The position numbers and the translations under genes were made by a program. Below, piece after piece: positions 24,236 through 34,685 of a stretch of DNA of 36,254 nucleotides (position 1 is the first letter of the stretch; every line of letters begins with the position of its first letter). A model generated the notes under the pieces. That model saw nothing but the letters and a program-made list of their open reading frames with translations. It made no database searches and was not told where the DNA came from. Origin of the DNA: Thermoplasmatota archaeon (GTDB lineage: Archaea > Thermoplasmatota > Penumbrarchaeia > Penumbrarchaeales > Penumbrarchaeaceae); NCBI GenBank assembly GCA_029762535.1, contig JARVGK010000031.1, positions 1 to 36,254 of the forward strand, read 5' to 3'.

Positions 24236-27200
24236 ACGTGAGCTTCCTGGCGGGGTTGTAGACGGAGCCTATGTGGGAGGCCCATGATGTCTTGTTGGCG
24301 ATATCGCCATGAGTGACGACATGGACATCCAGGAGGCATCCGGACCGGATCCCGGTCCTATAGAAATTCTCCTCGTCGAGCCTCTCTCCCCATTCCCTGA
24401 AATATTCCAGGAGCCTCTCCTCCTGCTCCCGTTTGCCGTTGAAAACAACTATCAGATCGATGTCGGAACCTGGACCGGCCTTGTTCTCCTTGACGCTGCC
24501 GACTAGGTATATCTCCTCTATGCCCATGGTCTTACGATCTATATCGGATAGAACATCATCGAGCCTCTCCATCCTCCACGAGTTATGATCGGGTGTGGCG
24601 AGGTATCCCATCGCCTTTATCGATTCCCCATCCATTACAACCGACAGAGATCCCCCGGAGGAGATGTCGGAGGTCCTGATCAGCCTTACAACTTCTTTGT
24701 GTCCATTCGATATCTGTACGTGCTCGTGGAGGCGGTTCTCCGAGATGCCCAGCAGCTGTTCGTTAAGATAGCCTCCTTCCTCGTCAGGGTACAGGGGAAG
24801 GTATTGTATGCCCGCCTCCACGAGGTCCTGGAAGAAATGGGTGCCGAAGGAAAGGTCCGGAACGTATCCTCCCTTGCTCCTTGCGATCTCTATGAGCAGG
24901 CATGTATTATTGATATCACCGTACTGGACCGGGACCCCGAGCTTTATGTCTCCCCTGCTGCCCCATCTTCCAGGCCCCATGAGGAGGAACCGCTTCTTCG
25001 GCAGAGCCGAGTTCAACCTGGAAACGATGCCCGCAACGGCGTTCATCTCCTCCCTGCTATCCAGCTTCTCATATGCCTCAGGGTCCACGTACACGATCCA
25101 ATCGATGTTCTTTATAAGTCCCGATGTGACGTATCTGGCGGCCCGGAAGAGAACGTTCTTCTCCAGAACATCCGTTGGAAGTGAGATCTTCTCCGATATC
25201 ATGCCTCGCGTCTGGGGCCTGCACTGGAGAATGTACAGGCTCGATCCGTCGTGGGCGAACTCGATATCAACTGGCGTCCTCAATCTATCCTTCAATAGCG
25301 TCATTACCTTCTTCATCTGCCTGATGAACGGCGTCCTCTCCACTATGCCGTTGAAGGTCACCACCGGCTGCCTTTGATCGGTTCCCAGTATGACCCCTTT
25401 CGGGTCCACGATCCCCCCTTCCGCGTGGAACGATATCATCTTCTCGAGGTCGGGATACGAGGACGAATTGGCCCTTATCATGTCCTCTATCCTTATGGTA
25501 TCTATGGTCTTTGACCCCATGTTGATGACGTCCATGAATACCTGCGAGTATCTGGCGATGTCCTCCGTGCTGGTGTTAACCCTTATCATGGGCTTCATCG
25601 GGGATATGAGTAGTGGATAATCGTTCGATACCCGATCCACCGCTCTGGTACCCAAACCCATCACCATTCTAAGTATCCCGTCCTGCCTGTTGATCCTTGC
25701 GGACCACCGGAACTCGTTATTGGTAAGGGCCACTCCAGCGAAGCTCGGGGTGAAATAGGGCCCGATGCGGTTGCCCACCACCTCCTGGATCAGGACGCCC
25801 ATGTTCTCAGAAAGGTCCAGAAGTCCCCTCTCCCTTCTGTATTCGATCGGGTTCGGTCCGAACGTGGACGCCCATACCTCCGCTATGGCGTCCATCAACG
25901 CGTTCAACCTCTCATCGTCCGTTCCCGTATTGCACAGGAACAGGCTTTTGTACTTGCCCGAGAAGGCCGCCCCGTAACTGTCCTCGAGATGGCTTGAGGA
26001 CCTGACGATTATCGGCCGGTCCTTGATCTCCCTGAGCACGTCCCTGAGCTGATTGAGTATCTCTGACGGGAACATGCCGTTCTTGAACAGCTGCTCCAGG
26101 AAGGGCTGCTCCTTCCTGATCTCGTTCGGGTCCATGTATTTGATCTGGACGACCTCGTCCAAGGCGTTCTCGTGTATGAACTCCCTCATCGCCCCCGTGC
26201 TCATGTACCAGCTGCGGGGGAACCTGATGGACCCGATGTCCTCATCTCTCCCCATCTCCTTTTTGATTATTCTTTCTATGAGAAAGACCATCGATGATTT
26301 TCCTCCGAGGCCTCCGACCCCTTCGTAATGGCCTATGAACCTGTGGGCCATCTGGTGGAAATCCTCTATCTCCAGGTAATCCTTGGCGACGTTGAGGTAT
26401 TCTGGCCTGTCGTTGAGGAAGCGTCTTATGAGATTCGTGACGATCGTGCGTTTCATCTCCTCGGGTATGATGCGATCGCCGACGGGTATCCGCATGTAAT
26501 TGTCGAGTGCGGATTGCACCTCCTTGAGCGAGATCTTTCCCTGCTCGGAAACCAGAAGCAGGGGCCTGGCCTTGTTCTCCTTCAGCCATCTGACCAGAAG
26601 GTCCATGATCTCGGACGATGTGAGATGCTTCGAGGCGACGTCGAAAAGGCCCTGCTGTACCTGAATAAGCGACTGCATATCGAACCTCGGGTTCGGAATG
26701 TTGGAACCCAGCTGTTCATCCTCCTCCGAAGAGGACGGCTTCAATATCGCCAATAGGCTCTCTAGGCTCTCCTCCTTGAGCCTTGCGAGATGGTACATCA
26801 TCTTCCTGCTGATCATGAGATATGTCTGCGGATCGGTCTTGTTGAGAATGTCGATTATCAGCCTCCACTCCTCTCCAGGTGTCGAAGCAGGACCGATCAT
26901 ATTCTTAAGGCTCGCACCTTTGGCGGATAGCAGCCTCTTCATCTGATCGACATAGCTTCTCACCTCCGCCTCGCTGTAGTACTGGCTGACGTACTTCGAT
27001 ACGTTCTCCGATACAACGCGTAGCAGTTTCCCCTCCTCTTTCAGGAAAGGACCTATGTCCCTTTTCGGCTTTTTCTTGTGATAGTTGACCCTTATTTCGC
27101 CTACGCTCTTCCCGCCCTGCATTATCGCTCCGGATAGGGACCATTCGGTCTGAGCATGTCCGGGCGTCTGATATGATCTGGGGCCAAGGGTGATGCCGGC

Positions 27201-27419
27201 CGTCGCGATCTCCGGATACATCATGGCCTGTGGCAGGATCTCCACTATCATCTGCATCGTCCTGTCTATGTCCACGCCCTCGTTCTCGATGATCTCCGCC
27301 ACTTGGTATATGCAGTTGAGCTCCTTGAGTCTCTCCCTCAGCTGGCTGTCCTTTTCGGCGAGCTCCCTGTCCAGATGGCCCATCTTTACGTTCTTTGCGG
27401 TCTTCGTCGCCTTTTTCAT
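24225..27419 (-). CDS. GAF-like + PPDK-type ATP-grasp + GPGRWG domain + nucleotidyltransferase (paralogue 2)
   Basis: This 1064-residue protein opens with a short coiled coil (about 15-32). A GAF-like sensor domain of the kind found before histidine kinases follows (LKELNCIYQVAEII, then IVEILPQAMMYPEIATA; about 33-165). A helical linker leads to the PPDK/PEP-synthase ATP-grasp domain (GVGGLGGKSSMVFL near 370; IIVRSSSHLEDS near 470; LYILQCRPQTRG near 733). Next is the GPGRWG domain (LLMGPGRWGSRG near 812; FGTHFFQDL near 860). The last about 110 residues are a Pol-beta-type nucleotidyltransferase with GSVKENKAGPGSDIDLIVV (about 972-990) and a third Asp in LLDVHVV. The phosphohistidine and pyruvate domains of real PEP synthase are missing. 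GGAGGGG lies upstream of ATG 27419. The gene is 28 nt behind paralogue 3 and probably co-transcribed with it. Confidence 0.85.
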   Translation of the reverse strand: MKKATKTAKNVKMGHLDRELAEKDSQLRERLKELNCIYQVAEIIENEGVDIDRTMQMIVEILPQAMMYPEIATAGITLGPRSYQTPGHAQTEWSLSGAIMQGGKSVGEIRVNYHKKKPKRDIGPFLKEEGKLLRVVSENVSKYVSQYYSEAEVRSYVDQMKRLLSAKGASLKNMIGPASTPGEEWRLIIDILNKTDPQTYLMISRKMMYHLARLKEESLESLLAILKPSSSEEDEQLGSNIPNPRFDMQSLIQVQQGLFDVASKHLTSSEIMDLLVRWLKENKARPLLLVSEQGKISLKEVQSALDNYMRIPVGDRIIPEEMKRTIVTNLIRRFLNDRPEYLNVAKDYLEIEDFHQMAHRFIGHYEGVGGLGGKSSMVFLIERIIKKEMGRDEDIGSIRFPRSWYMSTGAMREFIHENALDEVVQIKYMDPNEIRKEQPFLEQLFKNGMFPSEILNQLRDVLREIKDRPIIVRSSSHLEDSYGAAFSGKYKSLFLCNTGTDDERLNALMDAIAEVWASTFGPNPIEYRRERGLLDLSENMGVLIQEVVGNRIGPYFTPSFAGVALTNNEFRWSARINRQDGILRMVMGLGTRAVDRVSNDYPLLISPMKPMIRVNTSTEDIARYSQVFMDVINMGSKTIDTIRIEDMIRANSSSYPDLEKMISFHAEGGIVDPKGVILGTDQRQPVVTFNGIVERTPFIRQMKKVMTLLKDRLRTPVDIEFAHDGSSLYILQCRPQTRGMISEKISLPTDVLEKNVLFRAARYVTSGLIKNIDWIVYVDPEAYEKLDSREEMNAVAGIVSRLNSALPKKRFLLMGPGRWGSRGDIKLGVPVQYGDINNTCLLIEIARSKGGYVPDLSFGTHFFQDLVEAGIQYLPLYPDEEGGYLNEQLLGISENRLHEHVQISNGHKEVVRLIRTSDISSGGSLSVVMDGESIKAMGYLATPDHNSWRMERLDDVLSDIDRKTMGIEEIYLVGSVKENKAGPGSDIDLIVVFNGKREQEERLLEYFREWGERLDEENFYRTGIRSGCLLDVHVVTHGDIANKTSWASHIGSVYNPARKLTFRK

Positions 27420-27447
27420 ATATGATCTTCCCCTCCACGACCGTGTC

Positions 27448-30213
27448 TCATACCTTTTGACCCCCGGGTATCTGCATAACGGCGCGTGATCCGCTCCCGT
27501 CTATGAGGACCCGGACCCCCCTCTCCGACCTTAGATGCATGACCCTATCGGACTCGTAGGCTTTTGGAATATCATCCAGAGCGCTCCAAAGGGCGGATCC
27601 GTCCTCCTCCGCATCCAAAGTGAGATAACCCAGGCGAAGGGACGATATGTTCTGGAAGAAATGGGAACCCTGGGACGGGTCGATCATCCTGTCGCCCACG
27701 GGCCTCTCCACCATCACTCCGACGGCCGAAATGTCGTTCCAGGCGACGGGTATGCCGAGCCATGGGTCGCATGATCCCCATCTACCGGGACCTATGAGGA
27801 GATGCTTTCTCCCCGATGAGGACACCTCCTTGTTGAGCTTTCCTATCTCCTTGACGAGGGCGTCCGCGCTCCTTCCCTCCAGCTCGCGCCCTTTGACCAT
27901 GATTATATCATTGAAGGCGAACTCTCCGTTGCCCATGGTCCTTCCGCATCTGAGCACGATCTCGTCCTCGGGGACGGAATCGAGATCGGCGAGCGATCTG
28001 CGGTCCCTGCCCCTCATGCTTCGCAGCTGCAGAAGGTAAAGTTCCGCATTCTCCCCGTCATCGAATATGTTCATGGCGAACTCGATCTCGACGGGAGTAC
28101 CCAGCGAGCGCTGGGACGCATCTAATATGTCCTTCATGACCTCGGCCATGGGGAAACGCTTCATCTGAAGAATGGGGGCGAAATCCACTATCCGGGGTCC
28201 GTCCCTGCCGCATCCCGGGTAGGTCCTGTCGTTCTCGCATGAATAGGTGGATACAAGACTGTCGAGGACACCGTCCTCCTCCGCCCTGGATAAGTCCTCG
28301 AGGACGATCTGCACGTCCTCGCCGAACTCGTTGGACCTCACGGTAGGTGAGAACTTCAGCGCGTAGAAACGCCTTTGAGTTCGATCGAGGCATTCCCGCC
28401 CCCCTCCGAGGAACGAGGAACGCGGATGGACGGGGCAGAACTTGAAGGTCGCCCCTCCGTCGACTATCATCTTTCCCAGCCCCACAGCGAGGCTGACGGT
28501 CCCGTCCTCGCTCCTGCATGTCGGGAAGGGCCAGTAATCGTAGGACCTCCCCACCCCGGATAGGTCAGGATAGTATAGTTCGCCGTGCGTGTTTCCGACG
28601 ACCTCCTGAATAACTGCCGCCATCTTCTCATCAGCATTATGGTTCCCTGTGCTTTCGAGATAGGCTCGTGCCCTCTTCAGGAAGGTTGAGGCATATACGT
28701 ATTTGATCCCCATGCTGATGTGCTTGAACCTCCGATCGAGCTCATGGCCTGAGTTCGAGAGCATCACCGATGCGTATATCCCGGCGAAGGGCTGGAAGAG
28801 CGCGTCCTCAAGAAGGCTCGAGGACCTGATTATCACGGGGTTCCTCACGATATCGGCGAAGTGGCGTATATCCCCGATAATGGTGCTGGGAAGGTCCGAT
28901 CTGAGGAACAGGTCGACGATCCTCTCGTCCGTCTCGTCCTTGAGCTTTTCGGGATCCAGTCCGTTGTTCTTGAGGAACTGGTCGAACACATCCGTAGCAA
29001 GTACAACGGTTCTTGGGACCTTTATCGTCAGATTGCTGTACTTTCCCCGGTCGAGGCTCATAGCCAATCCCTTGAGGAAAGATAACCCCCTGCCCTTGCC
29101 TCCCAGCTGTCCGCTCCCGATCCTGGTGAACTCGTCCTTGACCTGGGCGCTTCTTGTGAAATCCATTACGCTTCCGGACCCTCCCGAGCGGCGCCGCTCC
29201 TTGATAAGATCGATAAGGTGGGCTTTCCAATCTTGAGAGGCGTCCCGAAGGAATGCGTCCATATCGCGAACGATCTCGAACTCCGTCCTGCTTATCAGCC
29301 AAGGCCTGATACTTTTCCATTGATCCGGGCTTGGCCGGGTCGAATACAACAGCCTCTCAAGGCCCCTCAGGTCGCCACAGCTGCCCAGTTCCGTAACGCC
29401 CTCATCCTTGAGGACCAGATCCTCGGGGATGAGCATGTCGGATACGTTCTCCTCGGTGAGCTCCAAGGGGGGGAGTGACGGGATCCCTTTGATGGGAGCC
29501 TGATCGGAAATGACGAGCGAGACCCTGTCCCCGAAGCGGTGCAAGGCTTTTTCCAGCCCTCCGTAACGGATCGCGTCCATGACGCGTATCCTCCTCTCGA
29601 AGGCTCTGATCTTCTCTTTGAGCGCTGTTTTTCGGCCCATGATCCCCGGAAGCCTGGCCCATACGGCGTCGCAGGCGGCGATGATCGCATGAGACCTATC
29701 GGCCATATTCTCGATGTCCAGGAGAATAATGTGAGAGAGGCCTTCGTCCCTATCCGGGTCGTCAAGATATGACCGGTCCTCCATGAACTGGACTATACGG
29801 GGAACTATCTCAATCCCCTCGGGCATCAGGAAGATCGAGTCAAAGGCCGAGGGATCGATCTCTCCTTCCTGGTCAAGAACGCCTTTGTTCCTCGTCAAAA
29901 AGGCCAGCTTACCGGCGGGTGAAAATGCCCTCGCTCTCTCGATAAGATCGCCCATTGGCATGTCCGCGGGAGGATTGAACACCAAGGCGAGATCGATCCC
30001 GCCTCCCTCAATGGATCCAAGGGCCTGTTGGCCTCCGGAAGCGAAATCCACATCCGGAACGAAACCAAGATCGGCCTCGGAGTACCTTTTGGACAGGGCA
30101 GTTATTATAGGGACCTCACCCTCCAGATACAGCCGGTCGAACTCCGATGCTATCAGCAGCATGTGCCGGACGCTGGAGGTGGTGTCCCGATCCGCATCCA
30201 CGCTTTCGCTCAT
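27448..30213 (-). CDS. degenerate receivers + PPDK-type ATP-grasp domain + GPGRWG domain (paralogue 3)
   Basis: This 921-residue protein has the same layout as paralogue 1 but with worn receiver domains. The first (about 15-135) lacks a phospho-Asp (ALVFNPPADM). The second (about 140-290) keeps an Asp in VISDQAP and a Lys in VLKDEG but has an altered acidic pair (LLDIEN). The ATP-grasp domain is intact: SGQLGGKGRGLSFL, VIIRSSSLLEDA followed by FAGIYASV, VIQEVVGN, AVGLGKMIVDGG and AELYLLQLRSM. In that last motif the usual Arg-Pro is replaced by Arg-Ser. The C-terminal domain has LIGPGRWGSCD, LGIPVAW and GSHFFQN. TATA box TTATTAAT at 30236-30243 lies 26 nt before ATG 30213 and no Shine-Dalgarno sequence is present, so the mRNA is probably leaderless. 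It is the first gene of a two-gene unit with paralogue 2. Confidence 0.85.
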   Translation of the reverse strand: MSESVDADRDTTSSVRHMLLIASEFDRLYLEGEVPIITALSKRYSEADLGFVPDVDFASGGQQALGSIEGGGIDLALVFNPPADMPMGDLIERARAFSPAGKLAFLTRNKGVLDQEGEIDPSAFDSIFLMPEGIEIVPRIVQFMEDRSYLDDPDRDEGLSHIILLDIENMADRSHAIIAACDAVWARLPGIMGRKTALKEKIRAFERRIRVMDAIRYGGLEKALHRFGDRVSLVISDQAPIKGIPSLPPLELTEENVSDMLIPEDLVLKDEGVTELGSCGDLRGLERLLYSTRPSPDQWKSIRPWLISRTEFEIVRDMDAFLRDASQDWKAHLIDLIKERRRSGGSGSVMDFTRSAQVKDEFTRIGSGQLGGKGRGLSFLKGLAMSLDRGKYSNLTIKVPRTVVLATDVFDQFLKNNGLDPEKLKDETDERIVDLFLRSDLPSTIIGDIRHFADIVRNPVIIRSSSLLEDALFQPFAGIYASVMLSNSGHELDRRFKHISMGIKYVYASTFLKRARAYLESTGNHNADEKMAAVIQEVVGNTHGELYYPDLSGVGRSYDYWPFPTCRSEDGTVSLAVGLGKMIVDGGATFKFCPVHPRSSFLGGGRECLDRTQRRFYALKFSPTVRSNEFGEDVQIVLEDLSRAEEDGVLDSLVSTYSCENDRTYPGCGRDGPRIVDFAPILQMKRFPMAEVMKDILDASQRSLGTPVEIEFAMNIFDDGENAELYLLQLRSMRGRDRRSLADLDSVPEDEIVLRCGRTMGNGEFAFNDIIMVKGRELEGRSADALVKEIGKLNKEVSSSGRKHLLIGPGRWGSCDPWLGIPVAWNDISAVGVMVERPVGDRMIDPSQGSHFFQNISSLRLGYLTLDAEEDGSALWSALDDIPKAYESDRVMHLRSERGVRVLIDGSGSRAVMQIPGGQKV

Positions 30214-30235
30214 GGGGGGGCAATGGATCGGCGGG

Positions 30236-30243
30236 TTATTAAT
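30236..30243 (-). promoter_or_regulatory. TATA box of the PPDK-like two-gene unit
   Basis: ATTAATAA read on the minus strand is centred 26-27 nt before ATG 30213. The sequence between is C-rich and has no Shine-Dalgarno motif. Confidence 0.6.
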
Positions 30244-30269
30244 CTCCCGATGGGCATTTCATTACTTCA

Positions 30270-31556
30270 TCAGATCCATCCGCGGAGGTGGCAGGCCTCT
30301 GCCACTCTCGAGATGGCTATCATGTAGGCGGACTCTCTGAGTGGGATGTTCCTGTGCTTGGTGAGGTCGAGCACACCGTGGAACGCCTGGGTCATCTTCT
30401 CGTCGAGCTTTCCGAGGACCTCGTCTCTGGACCAGTAGTAGTTCATGTTGCACTGGACCTGCTCGAAGTAGCTGCAGGTGACCCCGCCGGCGTTCGCCAG
30501 GAAGTCGGGTATGACCATTATCTTCCTGGAGCTCAGGACCGAGTCGGCCTCCGGCGTGGTGGGGCCGTTGGCGCCTTCCGATACCAGCTTGACCCTCTTG
30601 TCGATCCTGTCAACGTTGGAGGCGGTTATCGAATTTTCGAGGGCCGCCGGTATCAGGATATCGACGTTCATTTCGATCCAGTCATCACCGGGAATGCGCT
30701 CGTAGCCCATCGCCTTGGCCTTGTCGAAATCTATTGACCCGTACCGGTCGGTGATGGATCGCAATTCCTTGAGATAGATGCCCTCTTCCTTGACAAAGGT
30801 GTAGGCCTTCTTCTCCTGCTGGTTCCAGCAGGATACGCATTTGACCGTCCCTCCATACTGGTTGTAGAGCTCGATGGTGTACTGGGCCACGTTGCCGAAA
30901 CCCTGAACGGCGGCGGTGGTCTTGGAAATGTCCATCTCGAGGTCCTTGAGCGCCTCCCTGGTGTGGTATATAACGCCGTAGCCGGTCGCCTCGGTCCTGC
31001 CGAGGGACCCGCCCATGCCGACCGGTTTGCCGGTAATGAATCCGGGGTACTTTCCACCGGAGAGCTTTTCGTACTCGTCAAGCATCCATAGCATGTGCTG
31101 CCCGCTCGTCATCACGTCCGGGGCGGGAACGTCCTTGAAGGGCCCTACGTTCTGATACACCTGCCTGACCCAGCCGCGGCAGATCCCCTCCTGTTCTCTC
31201 ATCGAGAGATCGTGAGGATCGCATATGACGCCACCTTTGCCCCCGCCCAGCGGGATGTCGGCGACCGCGCATTTCCAGGTCATCCACATCGCAAGCGCCC
31301 TGACGGTGTCGGCGGTCTCCTGCGGGTGGAACCTTATGCCGCCCTTGCAGGGACCGCGGGCGTCGTTGTGCTGCACCCGGAACCCTTTGAAGACGCGGTA
31401 CGTCCCATCGTCCATCCTCACCGGGATGGAAAAATGGTATTCCCTCAAGGGCTCCCTGAGAAGGTTCCTCGAGGCTTGGTCCAATTCCAGTTTCTCGGCG
31501 ACAGCATCGAACTGATCCTGCGCCATCTTGTAGGCGTTGAAACCCTTTTCGGCCAA
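30270..31556 (-). CDS. glutamate dehydrogenase, archaeal/GudB-type subfamily
   Basis: This enzyme performs reversible oxidative deamination of glutamate to 2-oxoglutarate and ammonia. The protein has 428 residues with the substrate motif GPCKGGIRFHP, catalytic-lysine segment ADIPLGGGKGGV, APDVMTSGQHMLWM, and the dinucleotide-binding turn VQGFGNVAQYT. The residues after the second strand of that fold read CVSCWNQQEKK rather than the usual Asp/Glu- or Ser-Asp-containing loop, so cofactor preference is unclear. The start is TTG 31556, with GGAGAG about 6 nt upstream. A TATA box at 31611-31618 gives a leader of about 32 nt. It is a separate unit from the second dehydrogenase behind it. Confidence 0.93.
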   Translation of the reverse strand: MAEKGFNAYKMAQDQFDAVAEKLELDQASRNLLREPLREYHFSIPVRMDDGTYRVFKGFRVQHNDARGPCKGGIRFHPQETADTVRALAMWMTWKCAVADIPLGGGKGGVICDPHDLSMREQEGICRGWVRQVYQNVGPFKDVPAPDVMTSGQHMLWMLDEYEKLSGGKYPGFITGKPVGMGGSLGRTEATGYGVIYHTREALKDLEMDISKTTAAVQGFGNVAQYTIELYNQYGGTVKCVSCWNQQEKKAYTFVKEEGIYLKELRSITDRYGSIDFDKAKAMGYERIPGDDWIEMNVDILIPAALENSITASNVDRIDKRVKLVSEGANGPTTPEADSVLSSRKIMVIPDFLANAGGVTCSYFEQVQCNMNYYWSRDEVLGKLDEKMTQAFHGVLDLTKHRNIPLRESAYMIAISRVAEACHLRGWI

Positions 31557-31610
31557 ACAAATCTCTCCATGCTTTCAGGCCATTAAGGCCATCTGCTCAT
31601 AGATGGGCAT

Positions 31611-31618
31611 TATATATA
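31611..31618 (-). promoter_or_regulatory. TATA box of glutamate dehydrogenase 1
   Basis: TATATATA (within TTATATATAATG on the minus strand) is centred about 58 nt before TTG 31556. Transcription should start near 31588, inside a short GGCC/GGCC inverted repeat (about 31579-31591). Confidence 0.55.
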
Positions 31619-31660
31619 ACTTGCCGTAACAACACCGATGTTCATACGAACGAAAACGGT

Positions 31661-31684
31661 AAGGCCCCGATTGTGCGGGGCCTT
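31661..31684 (-). terminator. hairpin after glutamate dehydrogenase 2
   Basis: A 9-bp stem AAGGCCCCG/CGGGGCCTT with a 6-nt loop starts 20 nt after the end of the gene at 31704. It is followed by a weak T-rich stretch. The position suits a transcript 3' end or mRNA-stabilising hairpin. Archaeal terminators usually need U-tracts rather than stems, so the terminator call is tentative. Confidence 0.45.
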
Positions 31685-31703
31685 TGAACATCCGATATCC
31701 GGA

Positions 31704-33119
<1,416 letters not shown>

Positions 33120-33130
33120 TCACATTATGA

Positions 33131-33138
33131 TATTTAAT
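33131..33138 (-). promoter_or_regulatory. TATA box of glutamate dehydrogenase 2
   Basis: ATTAAATA on the minus strand predicts transcription start near 33108. The resulting leader of about 70 nt is GC-rich and can form paired arms such as GGGAC/GTCCC and GGCC/GGCC. Confidence 0.5.
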
Positions 33139-33202
33139 ATCGACACAACCCCCGAGGTAAGGTTAATACATTTGATACCCTTTATCTCGTGGGGGCATTT
33201 CA

Positions 33203-34600
33203 ATGAGTGGGATATTCGGTGTATTGGGGTCCTCGAACTGCGTTCAAGAACTGTTCTACGGCGTGGATTATCATTCCCATCTGGGGACCCAGTATGGAGG
33301 GTTGGCGGTTTGGGGCGACAACGGCATACCCAAGATCAAGATACACGGGATCTCGAACTCCCAGTTCAAGTCCAAGTTCCAAGAGGACTATCATGACCTT
33401 GAGGGTAACATGGGGATCGGGGCGATATCGAGCGCCCACCCCCAACCCCTCAGCTTCCTGTCGAGGGCAGGCCCATTCTGCCTCTGCATCGACGGGCAGA
33501 TCAGCAACAAGGACGATATCGTCAAAGAGGTACTCGAGAGGGGCGGATCGTTCTCCGAGCCCGAGGACGGGACCATCAACGATGCCGAGATCATAGCCAA
33601 ATTGATATCGTCAAAGAGGACCTATGTAGAGGGGATCGAGAACGCGTTCGAGAGGGTGGAGGGCTCCGTGTCACTGCTTTTGTTATGTCGCGAGGGCATC
33701 TACGCGGCAAGGGATCCTCGCGGCAGAAACCCTTTATCCATAGGCAAGAGCGAAGGTTCCTGGGTCGCGGCAACGGAGACCAGCTCTTTTTGCAACCTCG
33801 GTTTCTCTCCCTACAAGGACATCTCTCCCGGTGAGATAATGCTTCTTGGGGTGGACGGGCCCAAGGAGGTCAAGGGAGGATGCGGCTGCGGCAGGATATG
33901 CACGTTCCTCTGGATATACACCGGTTTTCCCCCTAGCGATTTCGAGGGTGTGAACACCGAGATCGTAAGGGAAAGATGCGGCTCCTATCTGGCAAAGAGG
34001 GATGATATCGTCCCTGACATTGTCTCCGGGGTCCCGGATTCCGGGGTGGGGCACGCCATCGGATATGCCATGGAGTCGGGCAGGCCCTACCGCCGCCCTC
34101 TGGTCAAATACACCCCTGGTTACGGCAGAAGCTACACCCCTCCGGACCAGTCCACGAGGGATCGGGTCGCCCAGATGAAACTGATCCCCAACAGAGCGGT
34201 GATACAGGGGAACAGCATAGTGGTTTGCGAGGACTCGATAGTGAGGGGGACACAGCTGAAGAACTTCGCCATAAAGAAGCTGTGGGACTGCGGGGCCAAG
34301 GAGATCCACGTGAGAGTGGCGTGCCCCCCGCTTTTGTTCCCCTGCGTTTACAACATCTCCACTCGGACCAGGTCCGAGCTTGCCGCGAGGAAGGCCATGA
34401 TGGCACTTTGGGGAAAGGATATGGAGGATGTCTCATCCTTCCTGGATCATAATAGCCCGGAGTTCAAGGATATGGTAGAGTGGATCCGGGTCGATCAGGG
34501 GATAACCAGCCTCCAGTATCAGACGCTCGAGGACATGATCTCGGCGATAGGGATCCCCCAGGAGAGGCTGTGCACCTACTGCTGGACCGGGAAGGAATGA
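33203..34600 (+). CDS. PurF-like amidophosphoribosyltransferase homologue with inactive glutaminase domain
   Basis: This is a full-length PurF homologue (465 residues). Its N-terminal Ntn glutaminase domain lacks catalytic residues: the nucleophile Cys after Met is Ser (MSGIFGV), the usual RGQES-like segment is HLGTQYGG, the Arg-Tyr of the RYST motif is missing (IGAISSAHPQP), and the oxyanion Asn-Gly is replaced (CIDGQISN). The phosphoribosyltransferase half looks functional: GVPDSGVGHAIGYA, a GYGRSYTPPDQSTRDR flexible loop and PRPP loop VVCEDSIVRGTQ. All four [4Fe-4S] ligands of the Bacillus-type enzyme are kept (ICTFLWIY, FPCVYNIS, CTYC). It may make phosphoribosylamine from free ammonia or act on another acceptor. 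GTGGGGG lies about 7 nt before ATG 33203. It is divergent from two ammonia-handling glutamate dehydrogenases. Similar Cys-less PurF paralogues exist in anaerobic bacteria, to my recollection. Confidence 0.88.
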   Translation: MSGIFGVLGSSNCVQELFYGVDYHSHLGTQYGGLAVWGDNGIPKIKIHGISNSQFKSKFQEDYHDLEGNMGIGAISSAHPQPLSFLSRAGPFCLCIDGQISNKDDIVKEVLERGGSFSEPEDGTINDAEIIAKLISSKRTYVEGIENAFERVEGSVSLLLLCREGIYAARDPRGRNPLSIGKSEGSWVAATETSSFCNLGFSPYKDISPGEIMLLGVDGPKEVKGGCGCGRICTFLWIYTGFPPSDFEGVNTEIVRERCGSYLAKRDDIVPDIVSGVPDSGVGHAIGYAMESGRPYRRPLVKYTPGYGRSYTPPDQSTRDRVAQMKLIPNRAVIQGNSIVVCEDSIVRGTQLKNFAIKKLWDCGAKEIHVRVACPPLLFPCVYNISTRTRSELAARKAMMALWGKDMEDVSSFLDHNSPEFKDMVEWIRVDQGITSLQYQTLEDMISAIGIPQERLCTYCWTGKE

Positions 34601-34685
34601 GGCCCGTATCCATCAACCAGAGACGGGGTATGGGTAAAAGATTTAAATCAAGAGGGCCATTTAATAATCGGACCCCGGCTCCCAG

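Noticed and set aside
31575..31595. GGCC-TTAAT-GGCC inverted repeat upstream of glutamate dehydrogenase 1 as an operator
   Set aside because: Four-base arms with a five-base spacer are too short to separate from chance in GC-rich DNA.
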